Positions 46,667 through 58,344 of a DNA stretch of 64,000 bases are shown here, one piece after another. The notes beneath the pieces are model-generated. The model was not told the DNA's origin. It saw only the letters and a program-made list of their open reading frames with translations, and did not search any database. Location: contig CM046442.1 in assembly GCA_025506515.1 (NCBI GenBank), forward strand, positions 12,801,406 through 12,865,405. The letters are read 5' to 3'. Within the stretch, counting starts at the first letter, position 1; each line of letters begins with the position of its first letter. Both the position numbers and the translations under genes were made by a program. This DNA is from Flaveria trinervia. Its lineage: Eukaryota > Streptophyta > Magnoliopsida > Asterales > Asteraceae.

Positions 46667-47910
46667 ATGGACTCGGATGAGAAGATTGTGCTTTTCTTAT
46701 TGCTTTGTTGGCATTGGCTACAATTAGCCTCGGCATTGACCGGTCATGAAAGGATAAGAGATCTAAATTCGGCACCGACCGGTCATGAGTACACACAAGA
46801 ATTGTTGCATGGCACTTCAATGTCAAGAGATGATGCACATGCCATATGATGCATATGTACTATTGTGCAATCATTTTAACCAAAGAAGTTGATTGCAGAG
46901 TAGTAGGTCAATAACCTTTGAAGAAAAGATGGCTATGTTTTTTTGTTTTCATAGGACATAATGAGTGATTTCGAATGGTTAAGTGGAGGTTTCAACACTC
47001 AACAGAAACAATTCATAGATGTTTTCATGTGGTCTTAATTGCAATGATGAATTTCACAAGAGAACTTAGACTTTCAACATATCTTAATCCAATCACGAAT
47101 GCTTTTGGTAAACATAAAAGGCTAAAACAAATATTTCCTCGAGCAATAGGTGCGTTAGATGGAACTCTTGTACATGTAGTCGTACCTACTAATCAACAAA
47201 CTCATTACATGGGAAGAGGAAAGGGTGAATGCTTTCAAAATGTTTTGGGAATCAATAATTTTGATATGATATTCATATTTGTATGGGCTGGATGGGAAGC
47301 TATTGTACATGATTCACGTGTTTTGAAAGAAGTTGCATTTAATCCGACTTTCGACTTTTATTTTCCCCCACCAGGTTTTAATCTGTTCTTTAAATTTTAT
47401 GTAATTGTTCATCTAGTTTTTTGTGTAATATTTTTGATACTAATGTTTACAGACAATATTATCTTTGCGATGCTGCATACACCAACACTCATGGGTTTAT
47501 GACTCCCTACCGTAATACGAGATATTGGTTAGCCGATTTTTGACGACAACGTGCGTTGACTAAGGAAGAAAAATTCAACCATGCTCACGCACAACTCAGA
47601 AACGTAATTGAGCGCGCATATGCTTTTTTGAAGGCACGATTCCCAATCTTAAAACAAATGGCTGCCTTTTCGTTTCCAATACAAAGAGATATAGTGATTG
47701 CGTGTTTTGCTTCCATAACTTTATAAGGAAATGGAACATTTCATGATCAGTTATTCATGGCATACAACGAGAATACTTTTTTTTTGAGAAATACAAGAGC
47801 AAGAAAGTGATGGCAAGTTTGTTCATGACATGGAATGGGGATCGCAAGGTATTGAGCATATGACTACTTTGTGCGACGAGATAGCAACTCAACTAATGTC
47901 AAATGCTTAA
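46667..47910 (+). pseudogene. Harbinger DDE transposase
   Basis: A short N-terminal piece (46667-46849) is followed by the DDE domain. It shows F-P-R-A-I-G-A-L-D-G-T (first D, near 47140), G-R-G-K-G-E-C-F-Q-N-V-L, F-V-W-A-G-W-E and H-D-S-R-V-L (second D, near 47310). A GT-AG intron (about 47377-47453) splits it before Y-Y-L-C-D-A-A-Y, T-P-Y-R and N-V-I-E-R-A-Y-A-F-L-K (E region, near 47610). A TGA near 47540 replaces an expected arginine codon, and upstream frames are broken. The strand matches ORF1. Confidence 0.88.
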
Positions 47911-48220
47911 AGCCAAAATTTTACGCAACTTATTACTTTCTACTTATGTTTTCAAGAATGATTTATGTGTAATTTGGATTTTTCTAATATGGTATGTATT
48001 TTTTATAATTATTTATTATTACGAGTTATAAGCAAACAGATAAATTATATTTAGCAAGAAATAATTCCCATGAGTAAAATAGTTATTCTACACGGTCATT
48101 TAGATATCCAACCAAACACACTTGAACCGGTTCAACACTAATTAGTTCAGACATATTATTTGTTCAGATCTCTTATTCGTTGAGCACTTACCAATTTAAA
48201 AGTTATCAAACAATCCCTTA

Positions 48221-50358
48221 ATATTTAAATATAAAGAAACATATATTTTTAGCATATAGTTGCCCTCTTTTACGATTTACTCCAAAACACAGCTTTATAA
48301 GTTTTTATACAAGTTCAATTCATGTTTATACAAAAGTTTTGTTAAAGTATTCTTTTTCTTTTGTTCTGGTTGTTCGATCTACAAGCAAAACCTTCCAACG
48401 ATTTACTGGATATTGTGCAAGTCCTTGTACATAGACTTTCACCATCAACACCAAATTAATGATCTGAATTTAGAATTTTTGTTCTTTTCTAGTTATTAAA
48501 GTATATATTCTACAAAAAATGTAGAGTATGGGATAGGATATTCATTTACATATTCTTCAAAACTAAATCCTTGTTTTCTAATATGTGTAGTACGTTTTTG
48601 GTAATGGTAGTACTTACCTTGGTTCAAAATTTTAGATTTACAAATCTTTAGGGTTGAGTTGTATGAATCTCAATTATGTGGAATTTCACACGATGAAACT
48701 TTTCGTTGCTAAGTTCATAATCTGACATACTTTTCATTTCCTTTGTTTTTTTAAATCTGATTCTCTATAAACTTTAAACTAGAATTTACAATCATGAATT
48801 GCATTATTATTGTTAGAGCGATGCATTTTTTCTAGTTTTCAAACATGTTCTTTAGAGCCTCAATTAGTTGAGGCTCTAAAGCCACTTTATTTAAAACATC
48901 AAAAAGATAAGATATAATCCATTCCCTTGTGTGTCCGCATCAAGAGAACTCTAAAACCACCTTATTTAGAACATCAACAAAAGATAGAAAATAATCCATT
49001 CCCTTTGTGTGTCCGCTTCGAGAGAACTTTTTAATTCTAGGTGCAAGAAAGATCAATGGATTCTTGGAGTTATTCAAATCAAAGCTTCTTAGTTGCATAG
49101 AGTTCCATCTTCGTGCTAAAAAACGAGGCCAAACATCTTCAAGTAACAGATCAATTAACTTCTTTTTTACATAGCTCAATAATGTATTTCAAAAGATTAG
49201 AAACTTTTGTTGTAAGAGAAGAGAACGGTGGGCAATACATTCTTGGACTTTGTAGTAAGATTTTGCTTTCCTTTTCCAATAGCAATGGTTTGTACAAGCA
49301 ACTTGATACCTATTATATCTGATACATTGATATCATAAATGTGATTTGTTTAGCATCGAATATTCTAGTAGCCCGAAAGATATCATACTTAAATAATGAG
49401 AAAATCCTTATAAAACTTTCCCAAAGCATAAACGTGTCAAATTAAGTTGATACTAGAAAATGTGATAATGACGTGATAATTATAACGCAAGAAATGTATA
49501 TTTTTCTGTCCCTAACCAATTTAAAAATTATTATTTTAACTAACCAAATTTTAGGGCTATATGTTTTCAATAGAAATATTGAAATATAACTTGATAAAGT
49601 TACTCAGTTAGGTTAAGTTACAGTTCTACTCGATTAATACATCTTTTCTTACACTACCTCATATTTGAGAAATAGAAAAAAACATTCAACCACATCATTT
49701 TATGGTGAAATGCTTATGACAACATTATGAAAGTGAAATTTACGTAGAGAGAAAGAGAGAGGGAGGAAGACGAGAGAGAGAGAGAAAGAGAGAGAGGAAG
49801 ACGAGAGAGAGAGAGAGAAACTAACAAAAAGATAGATAGATAAAGAAAGGTGAATAAAACAAATTAAAAATCATCTCAGCCTAATAAATTAAAGACAAAT
49901 TAACTTAATTATTACCAATTCATTATCACGGGAAAGAAATATGTCACATGTGTAGTAAATGTTTTTTCATCACACCCCTTAAACATACGTAATGGTCAAG
50001 TGAGTGAAATGTTGATATAAATTATATTTTTAATACACCTCTTATCTATTTTTAATAATTAATATACATTAATATTAGATAATATTTATTTTTAAACATT
50101 ATATTTAGACAAAACATAAATACTGATAGTGGTAATTACCTTTTGTTCTCTAAGACTTTAAATTCAAATTTTAAATAAAATAAAATTTTAAGGTTACTCA
50201 ACTAAGTTAAGTTACGGTTCTACTCAATTATTGCATCTTTTCTTACAACACCCCATATCGTTTTATTTTGTGATGCTTTTGCAAACCTTGTTAAAGTGAA
50301 ATGTAGAGAAAAAGAGAGATAGATAGATAGGAGAGAGAGAGAGAGAGGTGAAAATAGA
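48221..50358. other. Spacer with small tandem and dispersed repeats
   Basis: Most of this is AT-rich. A 75-bp tandem pair lies at 48878-49027. A diverged direct duplication pairs about 49611-49850 with 50205-50345: GTTAAGTTAC(A/G)GTTCTACTC starts each copy, and both run into GA-rich microsatellites (49743-49820 and 50313-50347). No gene is recognised. Confidence 0.6.
48878..49027 (-). repeat. 75-bp tandem duplication in an unrecognised minus-strand frame
   Basis: Copy 1 starts about 48878 and copy 2 about 48953. Both read on the minus strand as peptides sharing D-V-L-N-K-V-x-L-E preceded by H-T-R/K. A minus-strand frame runs from 49179 through the second copy. I do not recognise the family. 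It may be a remnant exon of a dead gene. Confidence 0.5.
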
Positions 50359-50522
50359 TTAAGGTGTTGTTTGTTTTTTCTGTAACGAAATGTCTGCGGT
50401 TTGCGAATCACATCTGCAACAGAAGATGTGGGCCAAATGTCTGCAGTATGCAATAATAGACTGTTTGTTTCTTAGCGTCTGCAGACTACAAGAAAAAGCT
50501 ATTTGTTTTTTAGCTTAAAACT

Positions 50523-50880
50523 TTGTATGCGGTGTAATCATCTCAACAAAAGCCCCACATTATCATCGGTCATTGCTTCATCAAGAAGCTTCAGAAACAT
50601 CTCAATTATAGTATTCTTCGTACGAATACAAAAGCTCTCGTACCTCCAATTCAAGCAACTCTTCATCATCAACTAGATCTTGTTTGTTCAAGAACACCAC
50701 CATGTTGGGAACACCCACTTGTTTCGTGAACAACACATGTTCTTTCGTTTGTGGCATGTCTGCAGTACTTTTTGGCGCCGCCGCCACCGGTGGAAGCTAA
50801 AGCCACGGTGGAGGCGACAGTGACGGTGGTTTTTCCATGGTCAATGTGGCCGATGGTTCCGATGTTGACGGTGAGGGCGA
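50523..50880 (-). pseudogene. Mosaic organellar EF-Tu pseudogene
   Basis: Three separate pieces of a bacterial/plastid-type elongation factor Tu lie in the correct order and strand. (1) V-N-I-G-T-I-G-H-I-D-H-G-K-T-T, the G1 P-loop (about 50869-50825). (2) M-P-Q-T-K-E-H to N-K-Q-D and E-V-R-E-L-L, the G4 region (about 50760-50613). (3) a piece with E-M-F-x-K-x-L-D-E-A and D-N-V-G-L-L-L-R (about 50605-50525). Segments between them are deleted and the joins shift frame. No introns are seen; plastid EF-Tu genes of plants are usually intronless anyway, so retroposition cannot be told from fragment capture by a DNA transposon. Confidence 0.85.
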
Positions 50881-51444
50881 TCTTCGGGTGCGACAGCGAT
50901 GGCGGCGGTGGAACATGACGGTGCCGGCGGTCTTCGGAGCTACGACGATGGACGGTGGGGCTGCGAGAGTGGGGGCGGTGGGGCTACGAGAGTGGGGCGG
51001 TGGGTAGAGTGGGGAGGTGGTGTAGGGTTCAAATGGACGAAGAATGTAACATCCGTCGAATTTCAAAATTATAAAACCAAACCCGAACTCACTTTAAACT
51101 TTCATACGATGGAAATTTTTATATTTAAATTTTTATTATTTATTTTATTGAATCAAACGCGTTAAATGTGCAATTTAAGCAATATTGAAAATTGTTTTAT
51201 TCATTTTATCATTTAAACAAAGAGTAATAGTTTATTTATTTTATAAATAAATCTTTTTCATAAAAATATAAATCTTTATTTATCATTTTACAATAAATAA
51301 CTAAATGAAAAAACTTATTAAAACTTATAAAGTTATAAAATGAATTTTAATAAACTTATAAAGTTACAAGTCTTATAAAAGTTATAAAGATTTTATAAGA
51401 AAATAAGTTGATTAAATTAAAATTAAGGTTTTAATAAATTAAAA

Positions 51445-51765
51445 TTTTAAATTGTAATTATTCTTTTATCTATTTTTTTCTTTAATCTTATATTTATTTC
51501 AAAATCATAACCCCCTTTTAAAAGACTTATAACTCACCATTAACATCATTTATAACCTACTCCTAACCTCAACTATAAAAGCAAGCCTTATGCCTCACTT
51601 TTCATTTGCTTACTCTCTAAAATCTCACTCTCATATCTTTCTTTCATCTATTGGTTATGATCAATTTGAAGAATTTTATTTTACAAGAAATTTCAAAAAT
51701 TATTAATACTAAGGTAATCTTTTATTGCTTTTATATTATATATTTCAATCATCCTAACATCCAAT
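51445..51765 (+). repeat. About 320-bp direct repeat, copy 1
   Basis: This segment, which includes the TATA-like motif, recurs at 53043-53362 with only a handful of differences. Confidence 0.9.
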
Positions 51766-53042
51766 TATTCTCATGATTTTATGTTTTTACTATTATTCTT
51801 TCTTCTACAAAATCTCTTTTTATTTTAATCATTATCATTTGATCATTAACATTTTAATAATTACTAACCTTATAACAATCACTAAAATTCCTAAATTAAG
51901 GTAACAACACACTACCATAACAAATAATCCCGTTTGCATATGGACGGCTATGCCGCCGCATTCGGTTATTCCACAGGATTATTTCCATAAGTGATGGTTA
52001 TGCTGAAGTCTTAGAATATTTTTATAACTTAAATGAAGACTAATATACCATATATTGACATAATAAAATGTTCTAAGTCGTTTCATGCTTTAATGATTTT
52101 AAAAGTGCACATAAGTGCCTTATTACAATTCTGGCAGAATATAATCTTATTTCAACCGACCAAAACTTGATCATAACAAATAAATTTGAGTAAACTAAGA
52201 CTCCAATGTTAAGTTCTTTGAATTGCCTTTTTCAACGACAGTTTATGGTCTTCAAACTCAATCGGACGACTCAACAATAGCCTTCACAAGATAAGTGCAA
52301 ATTTCAGCACCTTCTGTCTTGTGCTGCTTGTTTGACCTATTTAAAGACTTTTTCATAAAATTGTTTCTGAATGAACGTTGTCTGGGAGACTTGAACTAAT
52401 CAAGTATAAGTTTTTATAATTTTATGAAACCGTTTTCTATTTTTAAAACCTGTTCAAACACATACCAAACGTTCTATCCAAAATCTAAAATTGATGCAAT
52501 AATCCTTTTTCAATATACCTTTCATTTTTAGCATTCTCTAAACGTCCTAATTTCTTGTAATGAATTCCAACCTCAAGTTATTGTTATTTTTATCATTTAG
52601 GACATCACCTTTGACTCTTGATATTCAAGTTAGCTTATGTACTCTACAACCATCACTATACTTATGAGTTTTCCATGTGAGTATTTCTATACCCCATTTT
52701 CATATTTTCACACTTAGGGGTGAAACATGTTACTTTATAATCATTGCACTTGTAAATTCATTTGATTCTTGTAAACTCTTGGCAATTCACTTATATGTTG
52801 TGGTTAGTCGATCTTTGTAATTACCATGTATTGACGATTATATGTACAATCATTAACTATTGCTAGCCTGGCGACGTCATAGATCTATGGGCCTGACAAG
52901 CCTACTTGGTTAATCCAAGTACACTTAGCTAATCATATAAACTTATAAACATGGAAACTTGTAAACTGTCAAGGTTTGATTGTGCATCTGTCTTACATCC
53001 CTAGTTACTTTGTTCTCTAACTTATGGCATGAATTACCATCT

Positions 53043-53362
53043 TTTTAAATTGTAATTATTCTTTTATCTATTTTTTATTTAATCTTATATTTATTTCAAA
53101 ATCATAACCCCCTTTAAAAGACTTATAACTCACCATTAACATCATTCATAACCTACTCCTAACCTCAACTATAAAAGCAAGCCTTATGCCTCACTCTTCA
53201 TTTGCTCATCCTCTAAAAAACTCACTCTCATATCTTTCTTTCATCTATTGGTTATGATCAATTTGAATAATTTTATTTTACAAAAAATTTCAAAAATTCT
53301 TAATACTAAGGTAATCTTTTATTGCTTTTATATTATATATTTCAATCATCCTAACATCTAAT
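53043..53362 (+). repeat. About 320-bp direct repeat, copy 2
   Basis: Second copy of 51445-51765. It breaks off exactly where element B begins, so element B inserted into this copy. The join at 53043 lies within the region related to the 3' part of the LTR at 715-3577. Confidence 0.9.
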
Positions 53363-54065
53363 TGTGATTGGGGTTGAGTAAGAGTGGGATTCTTATGTGA
53401 ATCGAATATGGTAATCAAGTCAGTGATTGAATGGCGAAAACAAACAATCAAAGAACATTCAATACAAGAAAATTACTCATAAATGCTTTGGTATTGTATA
53501 TATAAATGTTGATAATTACAGAGAATAACTACAACAAAAATTCTCTATCTATCAGCCGTCACCTCATGTACGAGGTATCTATTCTATTTATAGGCAGACA
53601 AGAAGCCTTTTACAAAATGATTAAACTACCCCTGACCTATTACATCAAAACTAGTCTAAGTCTTCATCCGCATCTTTGCTTGTTCATCCGCATTGACAAA
53701 TGCGGATGAGTTAACTTGATTAGCATTTCTTCAGTTGATCATCCGCATTAGGATGTTGGTCATCCGCATTGGTTAATGCGGATGAACAAATACTTATGCG
53801 CATTTGTTCGGTCATCCGCATTTGTCGGATGAGCAAAGTCTTGTCCGCATTAACTTTTAGTTTTCCGCATTAGTCAATGCGGAAGAGTAAATACTTGTCC
53901 GTATTAGCATTATGTCTTCTTCATTGACAAATGCGGAAGACAACACTTGTTCTTTTCCTTAGCAGAATTTCATCTGCATTTCTTCTTGGACTTAAGGGAT
54001 TTCAGTAGAGCAATCATCAAATCACCCATTGAGTTGGCATGTATGATCCTTTCAAGGGTTCAACA
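53363..54065 (-). repeat. Element B 3' LTR
   Basis: 703 bp; in plus orientation TGTGATTGGGG to GGTTCAACA. On the minus strand the purine tract CCTTAGAGGGAGTAT (54066-54080) adjoins its U3 end. A CTATAAATAG motif on the minus strand near 53585-53594 is a possible TATA box. Confidence 0.85.
53680..53960. repeat. Array of perfect short hairpins in the element B LTR
   Basis: Two inverted repeats have 11-base perfect arms TCATCCGCATT / AATGCGGATGA with 4-base loops (53684-53709 and 53760-53785). A third has TTCCGCATT / AATGCGGAA (53863-53884). An imperfect GTCTTC...GAAGAC pair lies near 53913-53942. Single words of both orientations fill the gaps. Confidence 0.92.
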
Positions 54066-54124
54066 ATACTCCCTCTAAGGATTATACAGCCTAGTTTTCT
54101 TCAATGTTTGGGAGGTGATTGATG

Positions 54125-57100
54125 TTATGAGGATTCTGCTGGGTCTTCTGGGGGTAACATGAATGCAGCTTTAGTAGGATCCAGGATAGCTTTGATCATA
54201 TTCACAAAATCTGTTGCTTCTGACATCCTGTCTCTACTTAGCACATGAATCTTCATCTTGCTCATGTTGTAGATGGCTTCCATTGGCAGCTTCTTCAGTG
54301 AAATAGGCTCCCAAATAGAAATTGTAGAAAGACCATCTCTATGAATCAGTAAGCTCCCACCCATATCTACCTCAAGTTTTACAATATTCCCAAGCTGCAA
54401 TGGTGTATTCTTCTTCTTTCTTTTGTCTCTTTTAGCTCTTATCTGATCATAGGCCAGTTTTAGCAGCTTGATGCACTTTAGAAAGAAGTGCATATCTAAT
54501 TCTCCCAATTTATTATTTAATTCCCTGAAGTGTCTGGTGTATATGTAGTGGATGTATGATTCATCAAGCAATCTAACCTCATATCCACTGAATAATCTGA
54601 TTTCAGCTCCCTCCTTTCCTCCCCACTTCCTTTCAATCACCATCTCATAAGTTTTCTCATCATAGTACACATTTGAGATGGGTGTGGAGGAATGAGTACC
54701 GGAAACCATTTTCCTCTTTAGTGATTCTGTTGGCTTCACCTTTAGCTCAGGGAATACAATCTCTTCTGCTTGCATCTTTTTCTTCTTCTCAAGGGGATTG
54801 ACAAATGCTTTATCTTTTCTCATGCATATTGTCTTTAATGAATTGAAGTTGTCTGTTCTTCTGAACGTCTTAAGTATGTTCTCAAATTCATATCCCCTGA
54901 ACATAGCTGTATGATTGATCAGTTCAAGTTGAGCTAGTTCTTTTAAATCATGAATCTCCAGGGCATTTACAAGAGTTGAGTACTCTGTAAAGAATTAGAC
55001 TAGCCCTGAGATCCTTTTCACCATGAACATATTCCATGTAATGTCATACTTCCAAGCAATTATATTTTGATCAACTTTGCCCTAGGGAGTAGACACCCCT
55101 CTAATCAGCTCTGCCGTGGTCAATCCTTCTTGCAGTTTTAACTGAGATGGTTCTGCAAACCATTCAGGGTACTTGTGTAGTACAGGAGCCAGTAGTTCTT
55201 GGTCTTTTTGATTCAGTATCATGTCTTCAGCTCATACTCTATTTCTTGGCTTAGTGCTTGATAATTCTTCTTCTAGCTTCTTAAGTCTTTCTTTCTTCTC
55301 ATTAATCAGTTGAAGAGTTGCAGCCCTTAATAAGTTGGTTTTCATGTTCCCAATCTTCCTTCTTATGAACCCTTGACTTGAAAGATAGTCCTTCATTTCC
55401 TTATCTGACATACTATAAGGATCAGGAAATAGTGGTTCAGGTGTTGGGGAAGATTTCTTCATAGATGACAGTTTAGGCAGAGGATCTTTCCTTGTTAAAG
55501 ATCTTTCATACTCAGTAGATTTCTTCATAGGAGGCAATTTTGGTGTAGAATCCTTTCTAAGTGCTGATTTCTCATACTCAGTTTCAACACTTGGATCCAG
55601 CAGCTTGTTCACCTTTTCTTCTTCTTTCTTCTTCCTTCATTCCTTCATATGTCATCCCAAACACTTCATCTGGATCATACCCATGATTGATCAAGAATAT
55701 GGCTTTAATCATTAAATCATCAGTTTGAGCCTTAGACACCATTTCTTCAACTGGTCTTTTAGGCTTTAATAGACTATCCATATCAACATCCTGTGTAACA
55801 TCATAGCCTCTAGCAATCTCTCCATCTTCTAAATCAATTACACTAGCTAATTTCTTCAATTGAGCTTCAGCCTGCTCATCCTCTTCAAGAAATTCAGCAA
55901 TTGCTTCCAGGTTTCTGGGGTCATCTTTTTGTTTCTTAAATGTTTCTTCTTCAACCACTGGTCTCTTACCCTTATCCTTTTCAGCTAGATATTTTCTTTT
56001 TCTTGAGTAAGTTTGAAGTTGTGAGCTTGAAGTTTTAGCTTTTTCTACCACTTCAGGTATCTTTTCAGGTGTGATTGGCTCTTGATCATTATTTTAGTTT
56101 TCTCCTCCTCTTTCTTTTTTGTTTCTTTTTCCTTTTCTTTTCCTTTTCATACATCTCTCTTATTGTTTCTTTTTGTTCTTAGATAAGACACAGCAGGGAC
56201 AATCTGCATGGTCAACTCCTTCTCCAAAGGAACTGGTGATTTAGGGATGAATACAATAGGATCTGAATCAGTCCTTTAATTGTTTACAAATTCCCAAAAG
56301 TCATCATCTATACTGAATTCTTTAGATGTGAAGCCGTCTAAAGCACTAAAAAGTTCCTCAAATTCAGTTTTTTCAGTGTGAGCAGCATAGGTTTTTCCAG
56401 AGTATACCACCATTTCTAGACTTTGTTCATCATGCTTTGTTTGACTTGTATCACCTTCTTGTTCTTCATTTTTAGAAACAGACTTGTTATCATCATTGTC
56501 AACCTTTTCTTGTTCTTCATCATCAACCTTTTCTTGTTCATCTTTCTTATCATCATCCACTTCACTTTTTTGAATCTCAATTATTAGCTCAAGTTCAGAG
56601 ATTCTTTTGTTTTTGATATCAATTTCTTTTTCAAGATTAGAGATGATTTCAGCTTGTTCTTCTATAATGTTCTCTTGTTCTTCCATTGCTATTGTTTGAA
56701 TTTCAAGAGTGTCAACATGATCACTGACTTCTTCTCTGGAATGGTTTAGTGAAGCTTTTAAGTACTCAATCTCTTTGTCTTTTTCTTTTCTTTTAGCTTC
56801 ATAATTTTCTTTAAGCTATTTCAATTCATTCTCTTTCTTATCAAGCTCTAAATTTCTGTCATTAATTATTCCAGCTCTCTTATTTAAAGTCCTTTCCATC
56901 CTTTCCACTTTCTGTAACAGCTCAAATATCAGTTCATCATTTTCATCAGGCCTATTGATATTAGATTCAGCATAGCTCTCTAAAGAAGTAGCCTCAGAAG
57001 TTGCTTTCTTTGCAGGGATTTGATCATGGTTTTCCTCCTCATCCGAAGATGATTTGGATGATTTAGAAGCACTAGTTGATCCTTCAAATTCAGTAGGGTG

Positions 57101-58245
57101 ATCATGGGATGACAAAGTTTGGTATGGTGATATAGGTGATTGATGTGGTGGTGATATTGGAGAGTGATGATGAGGTGATATTGGTGAGTGATGATAAGGT
57201 GATATTGGTGAAGGTTGAGGGGTTGTTTGTGGTATTAGTTGTGGTGATGGTTATGGTGCTGGTTGTGGTGCTGGTTGTGGTGCTGGTTGTGGTGATGGTT
57301 GTGGTGATGGTTGTGGTGATGGTTGTGGTTGTGCTTGACCTTCTTGATTTATTTGCTGAATCATCCAAGGAAGAAGAGGTGAGTGGGCACCACTGTAAAA
57401 GTTTCTTGGGTCCATCTTCTTAATGTATTTGTAGGATCTTGCATCATAGTGAGGAATATCAAGCACTCGTCCTTCATTAACAATATCAGGGAATGATTCA
57501 TTGATCAGGCATTGAATGAATCTTGGATACATCAGGAACTTGTATCTTCTCCCTTCTTGAATGTTTGAAATTAGGCCATTGAAAACATATGCAGACATAT
57601 TAAATTGCCTGTTGGTGCAAAGAGCACAAATTGCAAAGGATGTGAGGACTGGAATGTCATTCCATCCTGTTTTTCTCTTGGACAGACAGTGTTGGAACAT
57701 GTGAATTAAGAATCTCCAAGGTAGACCAACTAATCCTTTAACAATCTGTTTTGCTTCATATCCTCCTTCATAACCAATTTTAGCAAAAAATATGGTTATT
57801 TTTTCATCATCTAGCTCCAGAGGATCATTAGCATCATCACCAAATTGTAAGCATCTTCTTAAATAGAATCTTCAGTGATACTCAAAGTGAGCTCATTGTT
57901 GATTCTCCCAGTTAATGTTCTAACACCATCAGCTTTAACTACCTCAGCTGAGTTCCAGAAGGACCTAATGAGATTCTCATAGATTGTGGGTCTCATAGTG
58001 ATAGCATAGGCTACCCTTGTGGTAGATAAGTATCTGATCATATCTCTAAGTCCTTCAGCTTCAGGCACATTAGGGTTTAAATAACCGCTGACATTATGGA
58101 GCTTGCTCCATGTAAGATTTGCCATGTAATCTACACAAGAGACATGTGTGTTCGTTATCAGTTTTACTTTAAATGGACAAGGATGAATACTTGTCATTTC
58201 TATTGCATTGTTGTCATAGCGAATGGTGAGTTTTTTATTTAACAA
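54125..58245 (-). pseudogene. Element B post-pol accessory protein (interrupted)
   Basis: Minus-strand frames follow each other from 58245 to 54125, with a few frameshifts and stops, over about 1370 codons. Order: an N-terminal domain (58245 to about 57370) with A-Y-A-I-T, L-Q-F-G-D-D-A-N-D-P and Y-P-R-F-I-Q-C; a P-Q-P-S / P-Q-P-A repeat and S-P-I-S-P-Y/H repeats (57330-57130); an S-rich acidic part; a long coiled coil (56900-56550); an E/D/K-rich region; then a C-terminal domain (about 55200-54125) with N-I-I-A-W-K-Y and M-V-K-R. Both end domains match element D motif by motif while the linkers differ, as expected for a real structured protein with a fast-evolving middle. Function unknown; no catalytic motif is seen. 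Confidence 0.8.
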
Positions 58246-58344
58246 TCACAGTTTCTATGTTTGAACCATTAACGAGATATTGTTTCATTGTTTTGTTACA
58301 AATGTTTCATTTTTTTCAACATGCTCTGTTCTTACAACAAACAT

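Larger units (their letters stand above)
19293..48217 (+). mobile_element. PIF/Harbinger DNA transposon, split by a 25-kb Gypsy insertion
   Basis: The left end reads GAGGTTGTTTG and the right end, read inward, GGGATTGTTTG: an 11-bp terminal inverted repeat with two mismatches. Both ends are flanked by TTA (19290-19292 and 48218-48220), the target site typical of PIF/Harbinger. Without the Gypsy element (20002-45336) the transposon would be about 3.6 kb, a usual size. It holds both expected genes in the right part, a Myb/SANT-like ORF (from 45543) and a DDE transposase (to about 47910). Both are broken, so the copy is dead. Confidence 0.8.
51045..53362 (+). mobile_element. LTR-like block related to the LTR at 715-3577, internally duplicated
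   Basis: It starts TGTAACATCCG, parallel to the TGTAGCATCTG of the left-end Gypsy LTR. From about 52670 it shares many stretches with 2860-3110. A TATA-like CTATAAAAGC occurs near 51572. No polypurine tract precedes it, so it is a solo LTR or a 5' LTR. Its end is not visible because the tail (53043-53362) is a second copy of 51445-51765, and element B is inserted at 53363. Confidence 0.6.

Noticed and set aside
57136..57423. Plus-strand valine-rich open frame
   Set aside because: It is the antisense of the P-Q-P-S / S-P-I-S-P repeat of the element B accessory frame. Its composition comes from the repeat.
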